From: a bacterium
GTDB taxonomy: Bacteria; Bacillota_I; Bacilli_A; Izemoplasmatales; UBA1188
Length of the DNA: 42,167 nucleotides
Assembly: GCA_017541975.1 (NCBI GenBank)
Contig: JAFXYB010000024.1
Location: 1 to 42,167 of the forward strand
Direction of reading: 5' to 3'
Numbering within the stretch: the first letter of the stretch is position 1; the number at the start of each line of letters is the position of its first letter. Below are positions 34,056-42,167 of the stretch, piece after piece. The notes beneath the pieces were generated by a model. The model ran no database searches and was not told where the DNA came from. It saw only the letters and a program-made list of their open reading frames with translations. The position numbers were made by a program, and so were the translations under genes.

Positions 34056-34754
34056 ATGGAAAAAGACTTTTATTATGAAGAAGAAGAGAAAGGAATAGTT
34101 CAGGAAGAGGTTAAACCAAATAAGCTTTCAATTAAAACTCAGTTTGAAACCAAGAAAGGAAGAATGAGGTTTTTAACTCGTGTTTCGATGTTTTCAGCAC
34201 TGTCAACAGTTTTCTATTGTTGGCTTAAATTCCCACTACCTTTTTTCCCTCCAATTCTAAAGGTTAGCTTTTCTAATCTATTTATTATAATTGGTTCGCT
34301 CTTAACTGGACCAATTGGTGGTATAATAATATCAGTAATAAGATTTCTCTTAAAACTGATATTATCACCAACATCAACCGCTTTTATAGGTGAACTCACT
34401 GATTTAATCATTGCCTTATCGGTTGCGCTTCCTGCATCTCTCACCTATCTATTTATTCATACTAAAAAAGGCGGTATGCTTGGAATCTTATTATCATTCA
34501 TCTCTTGGATAGTTATGTCTCTTGTGGTAAATGTTCTAATTTCTCTACCAATGTATCTAAATCTCTATGGTCTAGATGCATGCCTTGGAATGTTTAAAGC
34601 ATTTGCCCCAGATATTACAGAAGAGAATCTCACATCCATTTATCTATGGTATTTTATCCTACCATTCAATGCGCTTGTCGCATTTGTGAATTGTGGCCTT
34701 GCCTTAATCGTCTATAAAAAGACATCATCACTACTAAAGACTATCGGTATATAG
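34056..34754 (+). CDS. ribU: Riboflavin ECF transporter S component RibU
   Basis: 232 residues from ATG 34056, with AAGGAG 8 bases upstream. It is a membrane protein of about six helices after a hydrophilic N-terminal tail (1-45). The segment LPFFPPILKVSFSNLFIIIGSLLTGPIGG is the riboflavin-binding S-component signature, and AFIGELTDL follows. With the shared ATPase/T module (encoded elsewhere) it imports riboflavin. The FMN riboswitch directly upstream confirms the substrate. An ATG at 33987 lies inside the aptamer and is not a start. The next gene starts 10 bases downstream, so the riboswitch may also affect later genes. Confidence 0.94.
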   Translation: MEKDFYYEEEEKGIVQEEVKPNKLSIKTQFETKKGRMRFLTRVSMFSALSTVFYCWLKFPLPFFPPILKVSFSNLFIIIGSLLTGPIGGIIISVIRFLLKLILSPTSTAFIGELTDLIIALSVALPASLTYLFIHTKKGGMLGILLSFISWIVMSLVVNVLISLPMYLNLYGLDACLGMFKAFAPDITEENLTSIYLWYFILPFNALVAFVNCGLALIVYKKTSSLLKTIGI

Positions 34755-34764
34755 GTGGTAATTA

Positions 34765-35484
34765 ATGAACTATAGTGATACAATAAAAGTAGAAACATCT
34801 TTTAATGGTTTTATCGCTCATCGTGGCCTATCACTAGTAAAAGTTGAAAACACAATTGAATCGTTTACTTATTCAAGTAAAAAGAATTATTATGGTCTTG
34901 AATGTGATCTTCATAGTACCAAAGATAACTTTATCTTGATAAGTCATGATAACTCTCTCAAAAGAGTTTTTGATGTTGATAAAAATATCACAGATGAAAC
35001 ATTTGAATCTATTAGATCACTAAAGCTCATTAAAGATGGTAATTGTTACCAGATACCAACACTTTCTGAATATATAGATGTTGCAAAATCTACTAATAAA
35101 GAGATAATTGTCGAATTAAAAGAAACATTATCTAAAGAAAACATCGATTTAATTCTTGAAACAATAAGAAACAAAAATTATCTTTCTAAAACAACATTTA
35201 TCTCATTCTACCCAGGTTATCTAACATATATTAGAGAACAGGAAAAGTATGTTAAATTGTTGATGCTTCTAGAATTCTTCGATAGAGGCATCCTAGAGAT
35301 GTGCATTCAATTTAATATCGGTATCGATATTAACTATAAACTACTAAATAAAGATATAGTAAATCTATGTCATAAATATAATCTTATCGTTAACTGTTAC
35401 ACAGTTGACGATAAAGATATCGCCTTAAAGTTAATCGAAATGGGAGTCGATTATATAACCACAGATTGTTTGGAGAAGCTATGA
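34765..35484 (+). CDS. Glycerophosphodiester phosphodiesterase
   Basis: 239 residues, no signal peptide, so cytoplasmic. It cleaves glycerophosphodiesters to sn-glycerol-3-phosphate and an alcohol in phospholipid turnover. The GDPD catalytic pattern is clear: HRG (19-21), ENT (28-30), ECD (46-48), ISHDNSLKRVFD (59-70) and VELKE later. The C-terminal ENTYVDD-like part is NCYTVDD with GVDYITTD, the end of the barrel. RBS AGGTGG. It overlaps the next gene by 4 bases (ATGA). Confidence 0.93.
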   Translation: MNYSDTIKVETSFNGFIAHRGLSLVKVENTIESFTYSSKKNYYGLECDLHSTKDNFILISHDNSLKRVFDVDKNITDETFESIRSLKLIKDGNCYQIPTLSEYIDVAKSTNKEIIVELKETLSKENIDLILETIRNKNYLSKTTFISFYPGYLTYIREQEKYVKLLMLLEFFDRGILEMCIQFNIGIDINYKLLNKDIVNLCHKYNLIVNCYTVDDKDIALKLIEMGVDYITTDCLEKL

Positions 35485-36335
35485 ATAAATTCCTCTTTTC
35501 AGCAATAATCGAAGAAGTGAATCAAGAAATCCTCTATACAACTTTCAATTATCAAAAAGAAAAGATGGGTCCGCTTGAAATAAAGAAACTTGGTGAAGAT
35601 GATTTTAAAAACCTATCAAAATCAAAACCATTATTCAAAATGGCGAGTTATCTTTTGGAAATTGAACAGAAGAACCAAGATTCAAAATATTCATTTGATC
35701 CTGAATTCTTAAAGATTCTTGATTCACAAGAATACGATTTAAAACGCGTTAAATATCTAATTGAATATATGAATCCTTATATCGATTATTATCATAAGAT
35801 GATGCATAAACTCATCGATAATATCAGTGAAACATTAGATATAAAGGAGAGAAGTGATGGTTTTCAAGGAGAATTCCCTCTCTATTTAAAACTAACTGAA
35901 AAATCATGTATGTTAGAACGCGCTATCGTTTCAACTAACGCCAAAGATTATCTCTACCAAACTGCTAAATCATTCTCTTATAAAGTTACATTTATGGATT
36001 ATGATGTACCACTAAAGGTTGATTACACCTTTAATGGTATTGATTTAAGGAATAAATCCACAAAGGAAGTAGTTGGTATTCTTGATAATTCAATTAAAGT
36101 GAATTTAAATCACTGTAAATACTATGAAACTGATAATGTTCAAATAGATACAACTACTGAAGAATTAACTCTAATGAATATGGGAGAAGAAAGCCTTTGG
36201 CTTAATAAAAAGAAAGTCACATATTCAGGTATAAAAATGGCTTTAAAGGATAGCCTTAAGAGAACGTTATTCACTCTTTTAATAATAACGATAATAACCG
36301 CAATCATTTTAATATTTAAATATTTTATGAATTAG
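35481..36335 (+). CDS. Tail-anchored protein of unknown function
   Basis: 284 residues from ATG 35481 with TTTGGAG just upstream; an in-frame TTG at 35466 is rejected. A single hydrophobic helix (about 261-283, TLFTLLIITIITAIILIF) lies at the very C-terminus, so the soluble part should face the cytoplasm. The N-terminal 120 residues look helical and charged (YHKMMHKLIDNISETLDIKE); the rest is beta-rich. No family is recognised. It is coupled to the phosphodiesterase gene upstream and lies 14 bases before the phosphoglucomutase gene. Confidence 0.82.
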   Translation: MNKFLFSAIIEEVNQEILYTTFNYQKEKMGPLEIKKLGEDDFKNLSKSKPLFKMASYLLEIEQKNQDSKYSFDPEFLKILDSQEYDLKRVKYLIEYMNPYIDYYHKMMHKLIDNISETLDIKERSDGFQGEFPLYLKLTEKSCMLERAIVSTNAKDYLYQTAKSFSYKVTFMDYDVPLKVDYTFNGIDLRNKSTKEVVGILDNSIKVNLNHCKYYETDNVQIDTTTEELTLMNMGEESLWLNKKKVTYSGIKMALKDSLKRTLFTLLIITIITAIILIFKYFMN

Positions 36336-36349
36336 GAGGATTAATATAT

Positions 36350-38059
36350 ATGACAAATTTAGAAAAATGGCAACTTCAGGGTAAGAAAGACCCATCAATT
36401 CTTAAAGAAATCAAGAAGTTATCTAAAGATGAACTTCTAGATGCCTTTAGAACTGATCTAACATTCGGTACTGGTGGTATGAGAGGTATCATGGGTGTTG
36501 GTACAAATAGAATGAATACCTACACCTTAAGAAAGGCAAACTATGGCCTTGGAAAATATCTAGTTGATAGATATAAAGAAGAGGTATCAAGAGGTGTAGT
36601 AATCTCTCATGATAACCGTCTAAATTCTAGAGAATTCGCAATCGAATCCGCAAAAGTGCTCGGTGCATTTGGCATCAAGTGCTATATGTTCGATAGCTTA
36701 AGAACTACTCCAGAATTATCTTTCTCAGTAAGATATCTAAAAGCTATTGGCGGTATTATGGTAACCGCAAGCCACAATCCATCTAAATACAATGGATATA
36801 AAATCTACGATGAAGATGGTTGCCAATATACAATCGATGCAGCTGATAAAGTAATCGCAGAAGTAAACAAAGTTGAAGATGTTTTTGAAATTCCAGTAAT
36901 GGATATCGATATGATGACATCACTAGGACTTTATAAGATTCTTGGCAGTGATGTTGATGATGCCTTTGCTGAACAAGCTGAATCAGTTCAATTATTTAAG
37001 GATCTTGAAAAGAAAATTAAAATTGTCTATACTCCACTTCATGGAACAGGCGCAGATATGGCTAAGAAAGTCTTAACTGATACTGGATATGATGCATCAT
37101 TTGTCCAAGTTCAAATGGAACATGATCCATATTTCAAATCAGTTGCCCTGCCAAACCCAGAAGACCCTAATGCCTTTAAACTCGCAGAAGAACTAGGTAA
37201 AAAGGTTGGCGCAGAACTATTAATCGCGACAGACCCAGATGCCGATAGAGTAGGTATTGGTGTTTTACATGAAGGTAAATATCATTATTTAACTGGTAAC
37301 CAGACAGGTGCCCTACTCCTCTACTTTAGATTATCTAAAGAAAAAGAGATGGGAATCCTCCCTAAGAAAGGTAAAGTATTCAATACTATCGTTACATCTG
37401 AACTCGGAGCATCTATCGCTAAATCATTTGGTTTCACTGTATTTTCGACTCTTACAGGGTTCAAGTTTATCGGTGAACAGGCAAAGCTCTTAGAAGGCAC
37501 TGATACAGAATTCATCTTCGGATATGAAGAATCTTATGGCTACATAATCAAAGATTATGTTAGAGATAAAGATTCTATTCAATCTCTACTCGCTATCGCT
37601 GAAATGGCTAACTATTACTATGTAAAAGAAAATAAAACTCTAGTTACCGTTTTAGATGAAGTATACAAGAAGTATGGATATTACAAAGAATACACAAGAA
37701 ACATGCAATTTGAAGGAGCTACTGGCCCTGAAAAGATGGCAAAGATCACAAATTACTTTAGAAATAATGAAGTAACTAAACTTGGTGGTGTTGATATCCT
37801 TATTAAAGAAGACTATGAACTTAGTAAGAGAGTTCAACTTCAATCACAACTTGAAACAAAGATTACACTCCCTAAATCAAATGTAATCAAATATATCTTA
37901 GATAATGATGCTTGGGTAGTAATAAGACCTTCAGGCACAGAACCTAAACTCAAAGTATATTATTCTTGCAAAGCATCTTCAATGGAAGAAGCTCAAGAGC
38001 TTATCAATAAAATAGACGGAGACGTATTATCAATTATCGAACAAGTTTCAAATGCTTAA
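36350..38059 (+). CDS. pgcA: Alpha-phosphoglucomutase (phosphohexomutase family)
   Basis: 569 residues, the long PgcA type. Interconverts glucose-1-phosphate and glucose-6-phosphate through phosphoserine. Visible in order: GTGGMRGIMGVG (40-51), the phosphoserine loop TASHNPSKYNGYK (139-151) with Ser141, metal loop DPDADR (295-300), sugar loop GYEESYGY and phosphate loop RPSGTEPK. It joins the glycogen genes about 3 kb upstream (GlgC substrate, GlgP product) to glycolysis, but is in a different transcript block. GGAGGA precedes the ATG. It overlaps the following Cys-rich small gene by 8 bases. Confidence 0.95.
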   Translation: MTNLEKWQLQGKKDPSILKEIKKLSKDELLDAFRTDLTFGTGGMRGIMGVGTNRMNTYTLRKANYGLGKYLVDRYKEEVSRGVVISHDNRLNSREFAIESAKVLGAFGIKCYMFDSLRTTPELSFSVRYLKAIGGIMVTASHNPSKYNGYKIYDEDGCQYTIDAADKVIAEVNKVEDVFEIPVMDIDMMTSLGLYKILGSDVDDAFAEQAESVQLFKDLEKKIKIVYTPLHGTGADMAKKVLTDTGYDASFVQVQMEHDPYFKSVALPNPEDPNAFKLAEELGKKVGAELLIATDPDADRVGIGVLHEGKYHYLTGNQTGALLLYFRLSKEKEMGILPKKGKVFNTIVTSELGASIAKSFGFTVFSTLTGFKFIGEQAKLLEGTDTEFIFGYEESYGYIIKDYVRDKDSIQSLLAIAEMANYYYVKENKTLVTVLDEVYKKYGYYKEYTRNMQFEGATGPEKMAKITNYFRNNEVTKLGGVDILIKEDYELSKRVQLQSQLETKITLPKSNVIKYILDNDAWVVIRPSGTEPKLKVYYSCKASSMEEAQELINKIDGDVLSIIEQVSNA

Positions 38060-38252
38060 TTTATTAGTTGAAGCCTGGGTAAAAGTAGTAGTTATTGCGG
38101 CTATTGTCATTATCTTTTTCATTATAACAGTAATAAATATGAAAACTAAAAAACCAAAAGACTGTGTAGATGAAGAATCAAGTTGTTCTACATGTCTTAT
38201 TGATTGCATTCATAACACCAATAAAACTCATGAACAAGACTCTGAACAATAG
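38052..38252 (+). CDS. Cys-rich single-helix micro-membrane protein
   Basis: 66 residues. A membrane helix (about 10-29) is followed by a short polar tail with four Cys (38, 45, 48, 52; CSTC and C-x3-C). This arrangement resembles FeoB-associated Cys-rich membrane proteins, but no feoB gene is near, so the resemblance may be only structural. It starts inside the pgcA 3' end and its own 3' end overlaps the start of ung by 23 bases, so its frame is constrained by both neighbours. The frame and the clean helix-plus-Cys pattern support it as real. Confidence 0.65.
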   Translation: MLNLLVEAWVKVVVIAAIVIIFFIITVINMKTKKPKDCVDEESSCSTCLIDCIHNTNKTHEQDSEQ

Positions 38253-38904
38253 TTGGGATAACATTTTAAAAGATGAATTTGAAAAGCCTTATTTTAAAGC
38301 TTTAGAAGAAAGAATAGATAAAGAATATAATTCATCGATTTGTTTCCCAGAAAAAGACAATATCTTTAATGCCTTTAGATATACAGATTATAAAAACATT
38401 AAAGTGGTTATACTAGGACAAGACCCATACCATAATGATGGTGAAGCAATGGGTCTTTGTTTCAGTGTGCCAGAAAACATCAAATTACCACCTAGTCTTA
38501 AAAACATCTATCAAGAACTTGCGACCGATACTGATTGTGTGAAACCAAAAAGCGGTGATCTATCAGCTTGGACAAAAGAAGGAGTATTTCTTCTAAATAC
38601 TACCCTCACAGTTAGAAAGAATCAGCCACTATCACATAAGGGACTTGGTTGGGAAACATTTACTGATGAAATCATCAGAATTATTAATAGAAAAACTACC
38701 CCTGTTGTATTTATCCTCTGGGGGAGTAACGCAAGAAGTAAAAAACCGCTTATTAACGATAAATTCCACTGTATTATCGAATCAGCCCATCCATCGCCAC
38801 TTTCAGCATACAATGGCTTTTTCGGATCTAAGCCATTCAGTAAGGCAAATAAATTCTTAATGGAACATGAGATTGAGCCGATAGATTGGAGCGTGATAGA
38901 ATGA
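38230..38904 (+). CDS. ung: Uracil-DNA glycosylase
   Basis: 224 residues from ATG 38230, chosen because MNKTLNNSWDNILKDEFEKP aligns with the known N-terminus; ATG 38170 is in frame but adds non-family residues. It removes uracil from DNA to start base-excision repair. The water-activating loop GQDPYHNDG (63-71) with Asp65, LLNTTLTVRKNQ (121-132) and the minor-groove loop HPSPLSAYNGFFG (187-199) are present. There is no good RBS, so translation probably depends on coupling with the upstream small gene. The stop overlaps the next start (ATGA). Confidence 0.96.
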   Translation: MNKTLNNSWDNILKDEFEKPYFKALEERIDKEYNSSICFPEKDNIFNAFRYTDYKNIKVVILGQDPYHNDGEAMGLCFSVPENIKLPPSLKNIYQELATDTDCVKPKSGDLSAWTKEGVFLLNTTLTVRKNQPLSHKGLGWETFTDEIIRIINRKTTPVVFILWGSNARSKKPLINDKFHCIIESAHPSPLSAYNGFFGSKPFSKANKFLMEHEIEPIDWSVIE

Positions 38905-39623
38905 AACTTAGAAAATTAATCCTTACAGCGATTCTTTCAGCTCTTGCAATAGTTCTTTATGAATTCTTAGATATCAAGATTCCACCTACATCGACAGTCC
39001 TTACTATTTCACTTGGAATTATTCCTATCTATTTTATCGCATATTATTGTGGGCCATTCTATTCTACTATTGCCGCAGTAATAGTTGACCTACTCGGTTT
39101 CTTCCTCTTTGGAAGTAGTTCTAATCCATTTATGATTGGCTTTACAATAAATGCCCTTTTAAGTGGACTTATTTTTGGTGTATTCTTAAAATACAAGAAT
39201 GTTTTTGGTGGCAAACTCGGAAAGATACTCATTGTAATATTTGAATTATTAGTATCTTTCATCGCAATACCTATTTTTATAGTTCATATGTATAAAAATG
39301 GTGTTCCTGAGAAATATTCCTTAAAAAGCGTTATCTATATCGTTTCAATTGCATCAATTATCCTTAATGCATCTATCATTCTATACGCATTATTCGTAAA
39401 GAATGATGAAGATTCTACCCTCATCATTCTATCTTACGTAGTATATCAAATTATCTGTTCGCTAATATTAACTCCACTTTGGATTTATACATATTATAAG
39501 GTTGATTATATGGTACAGTGGATTACAAGACTCGTATCAGTGCCAATTTTAACCCTCGTCTATGCGATTCTTACTAGAATAATACTTTTACCACTCAAAA
39601 GTAGATATAAGAAAATAGAATAA
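38901..39623 (+). CDS. ECF transporter S component, FolT-like
   Basis: 240 residues, about six membrane helices. Start ATG 38901 has GGAG 9 bases upstream within ung. The pattern LRKLILTAILSALAIVLYEF, TVLTISLGIIPIYFIAYYCG and VIVDLLGFFLFGSSSNP followed by GFTINALLSGLIFG fits the folate-type S components. S components bind the vitamin and use a shared energising module. Folate is the likeliest substrate, but other substrates in this group are possible. No folate gene is adjacent. Confidence 0.75.
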   Translation: MKLRKLILTAILSALAIVLYEFLDIKIPPTSTVLTISLGIIPIYFIAYYCGPFYSTIAAVIVDLLGFFLFGSSSNPFMIGFTINALLSGLIFGVFLKYKNVFGGKLGKILIVIFELLVSFIAIPIFIVHMYKNGVPEKYSLKSVIYIVSIASIILNASIILYALFVKNDEDSTLIILSYVVYQIICSLILTPLWIYTYYKVDYMVQWITRLVSVPILTLVYAILTRIILLPLKSRYKKIE

Positions 39624-40168
39624 TGAAAAAACTGATTGTTATAACTGGTGCGCTTGCGACAGGTAAATCAACTTACTCAAAAGCCCTATCAAACAAGTTT
39701 AATATCCCAGTCTTAAACAAAGATGACATCAAAGAGACATTATCTGATATCTTTGGTTTTTCATCAAGAGAAGAGAATCTAAGGCTATCGAAGGCTACCT
39801 ATCAAATGATGAGGTATTTTTTGATAGAGGCAATGAAGAGCGAAAAAGAAATCATTCTTGAAGCTAATTTTCATCAAGAAGAAATAGAAGATCTAGAATC
39901 ATTAATTGATGAATATAAATATGATTCATTATTCCTTGTCTTTTATGGAGATACAAGTGTCCTTTTTGAAAGGTTCAAAAAGCGTGCAACTGAAAACAGA
40001 CATAAATGTCATCTTTCTGGCCCAACAACTGAAGAATCTTTTTCTAAATATATTGATATAAACAATAATATCGCATATAAAAAGAACTGTATTCGTATAG
40101 ATGCGAATGATTTTTCTTATCAAAACGATTCAGATTTAAAAAATAAAATCAAGAGCTTTTTATTTTAG
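39623..40168 (+). CDS. P-loop kinase-like protein (AAA_33 type)
   Basis: 181 residues. Walker A GALATGKST (9-17) opens the protein, then NKDDIKETL (32-40) and ILEANFH (78-84) resemble the substrate-binding aspartate and Walker B region of small P-loop kinases of the AAA_33/zeta-toxin-like group. FERFKKRATENRHKCH is a possible lid with Arg residues. The substrate is unknown; polynucleotide, nucleoside or amino-sugar kinases share this pattern. No antitoxin partner is next to it, so a toxin role is not supported. It overlaps the previous stop by one base. Confidence 0.75.
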   Translation: MKKLIVITGALATGKSTYSKALSNKFNIPVLNKDDIKETLSDIFGFSSREENLRLSKATYQMMRYFLIEAMKSEKEIILEANFHQEEIEDLESLIDEYKYDSLFLVFYGDTSVLFERFKKRATENRHKCHLSGPTTEESFSKYIDINNNIAYKKNCIRIDANDFSYQNDSDLKNKIKSFLF

Positions 40169-40182
40169 TGATGGAGATATAT

Positions 40183-40995
40183 ATGTTTGATAAAGTAAAA
40201 GAATCAACTGATTATATCATTTCAAAGATAACCACTAAGCCAAAACTCGCAGTTATACTTGGAAGTGGCCTATCGGGAATAACTGATTGTATTAAAGAAA
40301 AAGAAGAAATCGATTATAAAGATATTCCAAATTTCCCAGTATCAAGTGTTAAAGGACACGACTATAAATTAATATTTGGGAAAATAGGAAAGATGGATAT
40401 AGTAATGATGTCAGGTAGATTTCATTACTACGAAGGTTATTCGATGAAAGATGTAACATTCCCAATCTATTGTTTAAAAGCTCTTGGCGTTGAGTCACTG
40501 ATAGTCACCAATGCATGTGGTGGTATCAATGAAAGTTTTAATCCTGGCGATTTAATGTTAATAAAGGATCATATCAATATGACAGGATTAAATCCTCTAA
40601 TTGGGCCTAATGATGAAAGATTTGGACCAAGGTTTCCTGATATGTCTGAACCTTATAGCATTAAAAGAATAAATTATGCCAAAAACATTGCCTTCAATCT
40701 AAATATAGAACTAAAAGAAGGAACATATTATTACTATACAGGCCCAAGTTATGAAACTAAGGCAGAAATATCTGCGTTTAGAGTACTTGGGGCTGATACA
40801 TGTGGAATGTCAACTGTCCCTGAAGTAATAGTCGCAAATTATCTTGGCATAGAAGTTTTAGGAATAGCCTGCATTACTAATATGGCAACCGGTATATCTA
40901 AAACCAAACATACCCATGAAGAGGTATTAGAAGTTGCGAATAAATCATCAAGAAATCTTGTAAGATTAGTAGAAGAATTAATTAAGAATTGGTAA
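40183..40995 (+). CDS. punA: Purine nucleoside phosphorylase, inosine/guanosine type
   Basis: 270 residues from ATG 40183, with GGAG 6 bases upstream; GTG 40168 and ATG 40171 are less likely. Cleaves purine nucleosides with phosphate to free base and ribose-1-phosphate. The family marks are LGSGLSGI near the N-terminus, SGRFHYYEGYSM (phosphate side), IVTNACGGINESFNPGDLM, DHINMTGLNPLIGPND and YYTGPSYETKAEI. The match is to the trimeric type found in Bacillus. It follows the P-loop kinase gene by 14 bases. Adenine deaminase downstream on the other strand also works in purine salvage. Confidence 0.94.
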   Translation: MFDKVKESTDYIISKITTKPKLAVILGSGLSGITDCIKEKEEIDYKDIPNFPVSSVKGHDYKLIFGKIGKMDIVMMSGRFHYYEGYSMKDVTFPIYCLKALGVESLIVTNACGGINESFNPGDLMLIKDHINMTGLNPLIGPNDERFGPRFPDMSEPYSIKRINYAKNIAFNLNIELKEGTYYYYTGPSYETKAEISAFRVLGADTCGMSTVPEVIVANYLGIEVLGIACITNMATGISKTKHTHEEVLEVANKSSRNLVRLVEELIKNW

Positions 40996-40999
40996 ATAT

Positions 41000-41539
41000 A
41001 TGTATTTATGGTTTGCAGTAAGTGTAGATGATTACTACAAAGAATTAAAAGAAAAAGCATTTAAGGTAAATGACGAATTAGGTATTGAATTCGGTGCTTT
41101 TAATCTACCTTATCATATCTCTTTAAAAATATCTTTTGAAGTAGAAGACATTCATGCAAAGAAAATAATTAATACAGCTATAGAATTCTTTAAAACTTTA
41201 AAACCATTTACCGTTAATTCTTCATATATGGAAAACAATGGTACGATACTTTGGATTAGATATCAGGATAATGAATATTTAAAATATATTGGTAGCACCT
41301 TAAACAAAATCTTAAATGAAAAATATAGTATACCATACCATGAATATGATTTAGATTTTATCTATCATACTACAATATTTATGAATGATGATAAATCATT
41401 AATAAATAAAGGCTATGAAAGATTAAAAGATTTTGAATTACCAAAAGAATTATATATTAATAAATTCTTAATCGGTTCATCAGAAGATGGACTCCCACAC
41501 ACATTTAAAGTAATTAAAGAAATTAAGATTGATAAATAA
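41000..41539 (+). CDS. 2H phosphoesterase (2'-5' RNA ligase-like)
   Basis: 179 residues. Two H-x-S/T motifs, HISL (39-42) and HTTI (123-126), each following a hydrophobic strand, define the 2H phosphoesterase superfamily, whose members open cyclic phosphodiesters or 2'-5' links in RNA or nucleotides. The spacing of about 84 residues fits. No substrate can be read. It starts 4 bases after punA and has only a weak RBS, so coupling is likely. It is the last gene of the run and ends at a bidirectional terminator. Confidence 0.82.
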   Translation: MYLWFAVSVDDYYKELKEKAFKVNDELGIEFGAFNLPYHISLKISFEVEDIHAKKIINTAIEFFKTLKPFTVNSSYMENNGTILWIRYQDNEYLKYIGSTLNKILNEKYSIPYHEYDLDFIYHTTIFMNDDKSLINKGYERLKDFELPKELYINKFLIGSSEDGLPHTFKVIKEIKIDK

Positions 41540-41567
41540 AAAACAGTTTTGAAAACTGTTTTTTTTA
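41538..41567. terminator. Bidirectional terminator between the 2H and adenine deaminase genes
   Basis: AAAAACAGTTT (about 41539-41549) pairs with AAACTGTTTTT (about 41552-41562) with runs of A and T on either side, between two convergent stop codons. Confidence 0.85.
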
Positions 41568-41570
41568 TAC

Positions 41571-42167
41571 TTATTCAGCATCTAGTGGAATAAAACTAAA
41601 TTTGAATACATCGACTAATCCTTTATCGACTAATCTTATATGTGGTATAACCGCTAGCGATAAGAACATTAAAGAAAAGAAAGCTTCTTTATCGGCTGTA
41701 ACACCCATTTCATATGCCTTATCAAATAATGCTTGAGATTTTTTAACTAAATCGAGTGGATCTATATTAGACATAAGTCCTGCAATCTCAAGTGGTAGCG
41801 AATAAACTTTATTTTCTTTCTTACTTACAAGGACAAGTCCACCACCATTTTCTTTTAATGCATTTGTAGCTTTTAAAAGAGAATCATTATCATCACCAAT
41901 TAGAATTATGTTGTGGGAATCATGAGCAACTGATACTCCCATTGCACCACCTTTAAAGCCATATCCTTTTATTAATCCTTTACCAATGTTTCCTGTCATC
42001 TTATGACGTTCAACAACAAGTATTTTTAGAATATCTGTACCATTAAGATCAACATCATCACCATTCATTTTAATATCACATACTTCAAGACCAGTCATTA
42101 CGCCACCAGTAATAGTAGTCATTACATTGGCTTTAGTTCCTTTTAATTTAATTTTAAAATCATCTGC
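41571..42167 (-). CDS. ade: Adenine deaminase, C-terminal part (5' end outside window)
   Basis: The frame is open from the window end and gives 198 residues ending at TAA (41571-41573 on the + strand). The C-terminal domain of COG1001 adenine deaminases is clear: VVERHKMTGNIGKGLIKGYG, GAMGVSVAHDSHNIILIGDD, GGGLVLVSKKE, PLEIAGLMS and VDKGLVDVFKF near the end. The enzyme deaminates adenine to hypoxanthine. The N-terminal metal-binding amidohydrolase domain lies beyond the window. The internal Met at 42120-42122 is not a start, because 15 in-frame family-like residues precede it. Confidence 0.94.
   Translation of the reverse strand, partial: ADDFKIKLKGTKANVMTTITGGVMTGLEVCDIKMNGDDVDLNGTDILKILVVERHKMTGNIGKGLIKGYGFKGGAMGVSVAHDSHNIILIGDDNDSLLKATNALKENGGGLVLVSKKENKVYSLPLEIAGLMSNIDPLDLVKKSQALFDKAYEMGVTADKEAFFSLMFLSLAVIPHIRLVDKGLVDVFKFSFIPLDAE

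Noticed and set aside
38170-38229. Longer N-terminus for ung
   Set aside because: The added 20 residues do not fit the family and lie inside the small membrane protein gene; MNKTLNNSW at 38230 matches known Ung starts.
39623-40168. Zeta-type toxin of a toxin-antitoxin pair
   Set aside because: The P-loop and Asp pattern is similar, but there is no small antitoxin gene beside it, and it lies in a run of metabolic genes.
1-42167. Mycoplasma-type code (TGA as Trp)
   Set aside because: TGA ends several conserved genes at their expected length (arcB, comFA, glgD::glgA, ung), and an RF2 gene is present.

Overview
The window is AT-rich and reads as the chromosome of a low-GC Gram-positive bacterium in the Bacilli/Erysipelotrichia/Acholeplasma-like branch of the Firmicutes, possibly an uncultured gut lineage. 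This rests on strong AGGAGG ribosome binding sites, intrinsic terminators with T-tracts, the gene order comFA-comFC-like-hpf-secA-prfB (as in Bacillus apart from inserted genes), a long-form HPF, ECF vitamin transporters, a GlgC/GlgD pair and a BspA-type surface lipoprotein. TGA is used as a stop in many genes and an RF2 gene is present, so the standard bacterial code applies. Nearly all genes are on the + strand; only the genes at 5090-5686 and 41571-42167 are on the - strand. I see no tRNA, rRNA, CRISPR array, transposase or prophage block.

Layout. 2-3519: the end of a CobW/COG0523 GTPase, a small membrane protein, an MscS channel, a PlsC-like acyltransferase with a zinc-ribbon tail and a Nudix hydrolase. 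3636-7909: a GH43 glycosidase and a GPH-type sugar symporter, with a membrane metallopeptidase-like protein and a small lipoprotein between them. 7910-10522: an IS-end-like hairpin, a doubtful 44-codon ORF and a large leucine-rich-repeat lipoprotein. 10628-11581: class II fructose-bisphosphate aldolase. 11741-16205: the arginine deiminase operon arcA-arcB-arcC, plus a SpeA-like PLP decarboxylase. 16372-17664: a lipoprotein of unknown function. 17713-18811: an ORF6N/PLD-like gene bracketed by two near-identical 34-bp promoter-containing repeats; the second copy drives comFA and a shortened comFC-like gene. 20422-33872: hpf, then a tight run secA-prfB-recX-glgB-glgC-glgD::glgA-glgP-ygjP with no visible internal terminator.

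33858-41539: a promoter and FMN riboswitch precede ribU, followed by closely packed genes (glycerophosphodiesterase, tail-anchored protein, phosphoglucomutase, Cys-rich micro-membrane protein, uracil-DNA glycosylase, FolT-like ECF protein, P-loop kinase, purine nucleoside phosphorylase, 2H phosphoesterase). The window ends inside an adenine deaminase gene on the - strand.

How the genes fit together. GlgC makes ADP-glucose, GlgA polymerises it, GlgB branches the chain, GlgP releases glucose-1-phosphate and the phosphoglucomutase links this to glucose-6-phosphate and so to glycolysis (aldolase). The arc genes yield ATP and ammonia from arginine. GH43 plus the GPH symporter would cleave and import plant pentosides. 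Purine nucleoside phosphorylase and adenine deaminase salvage purines. The two least ordinary things here are the GlgD-GlgA fusion protein and the repeat-bracketed ORF6N/PLD cassette in front of comFA. I did not find a clear new multi-gene system.
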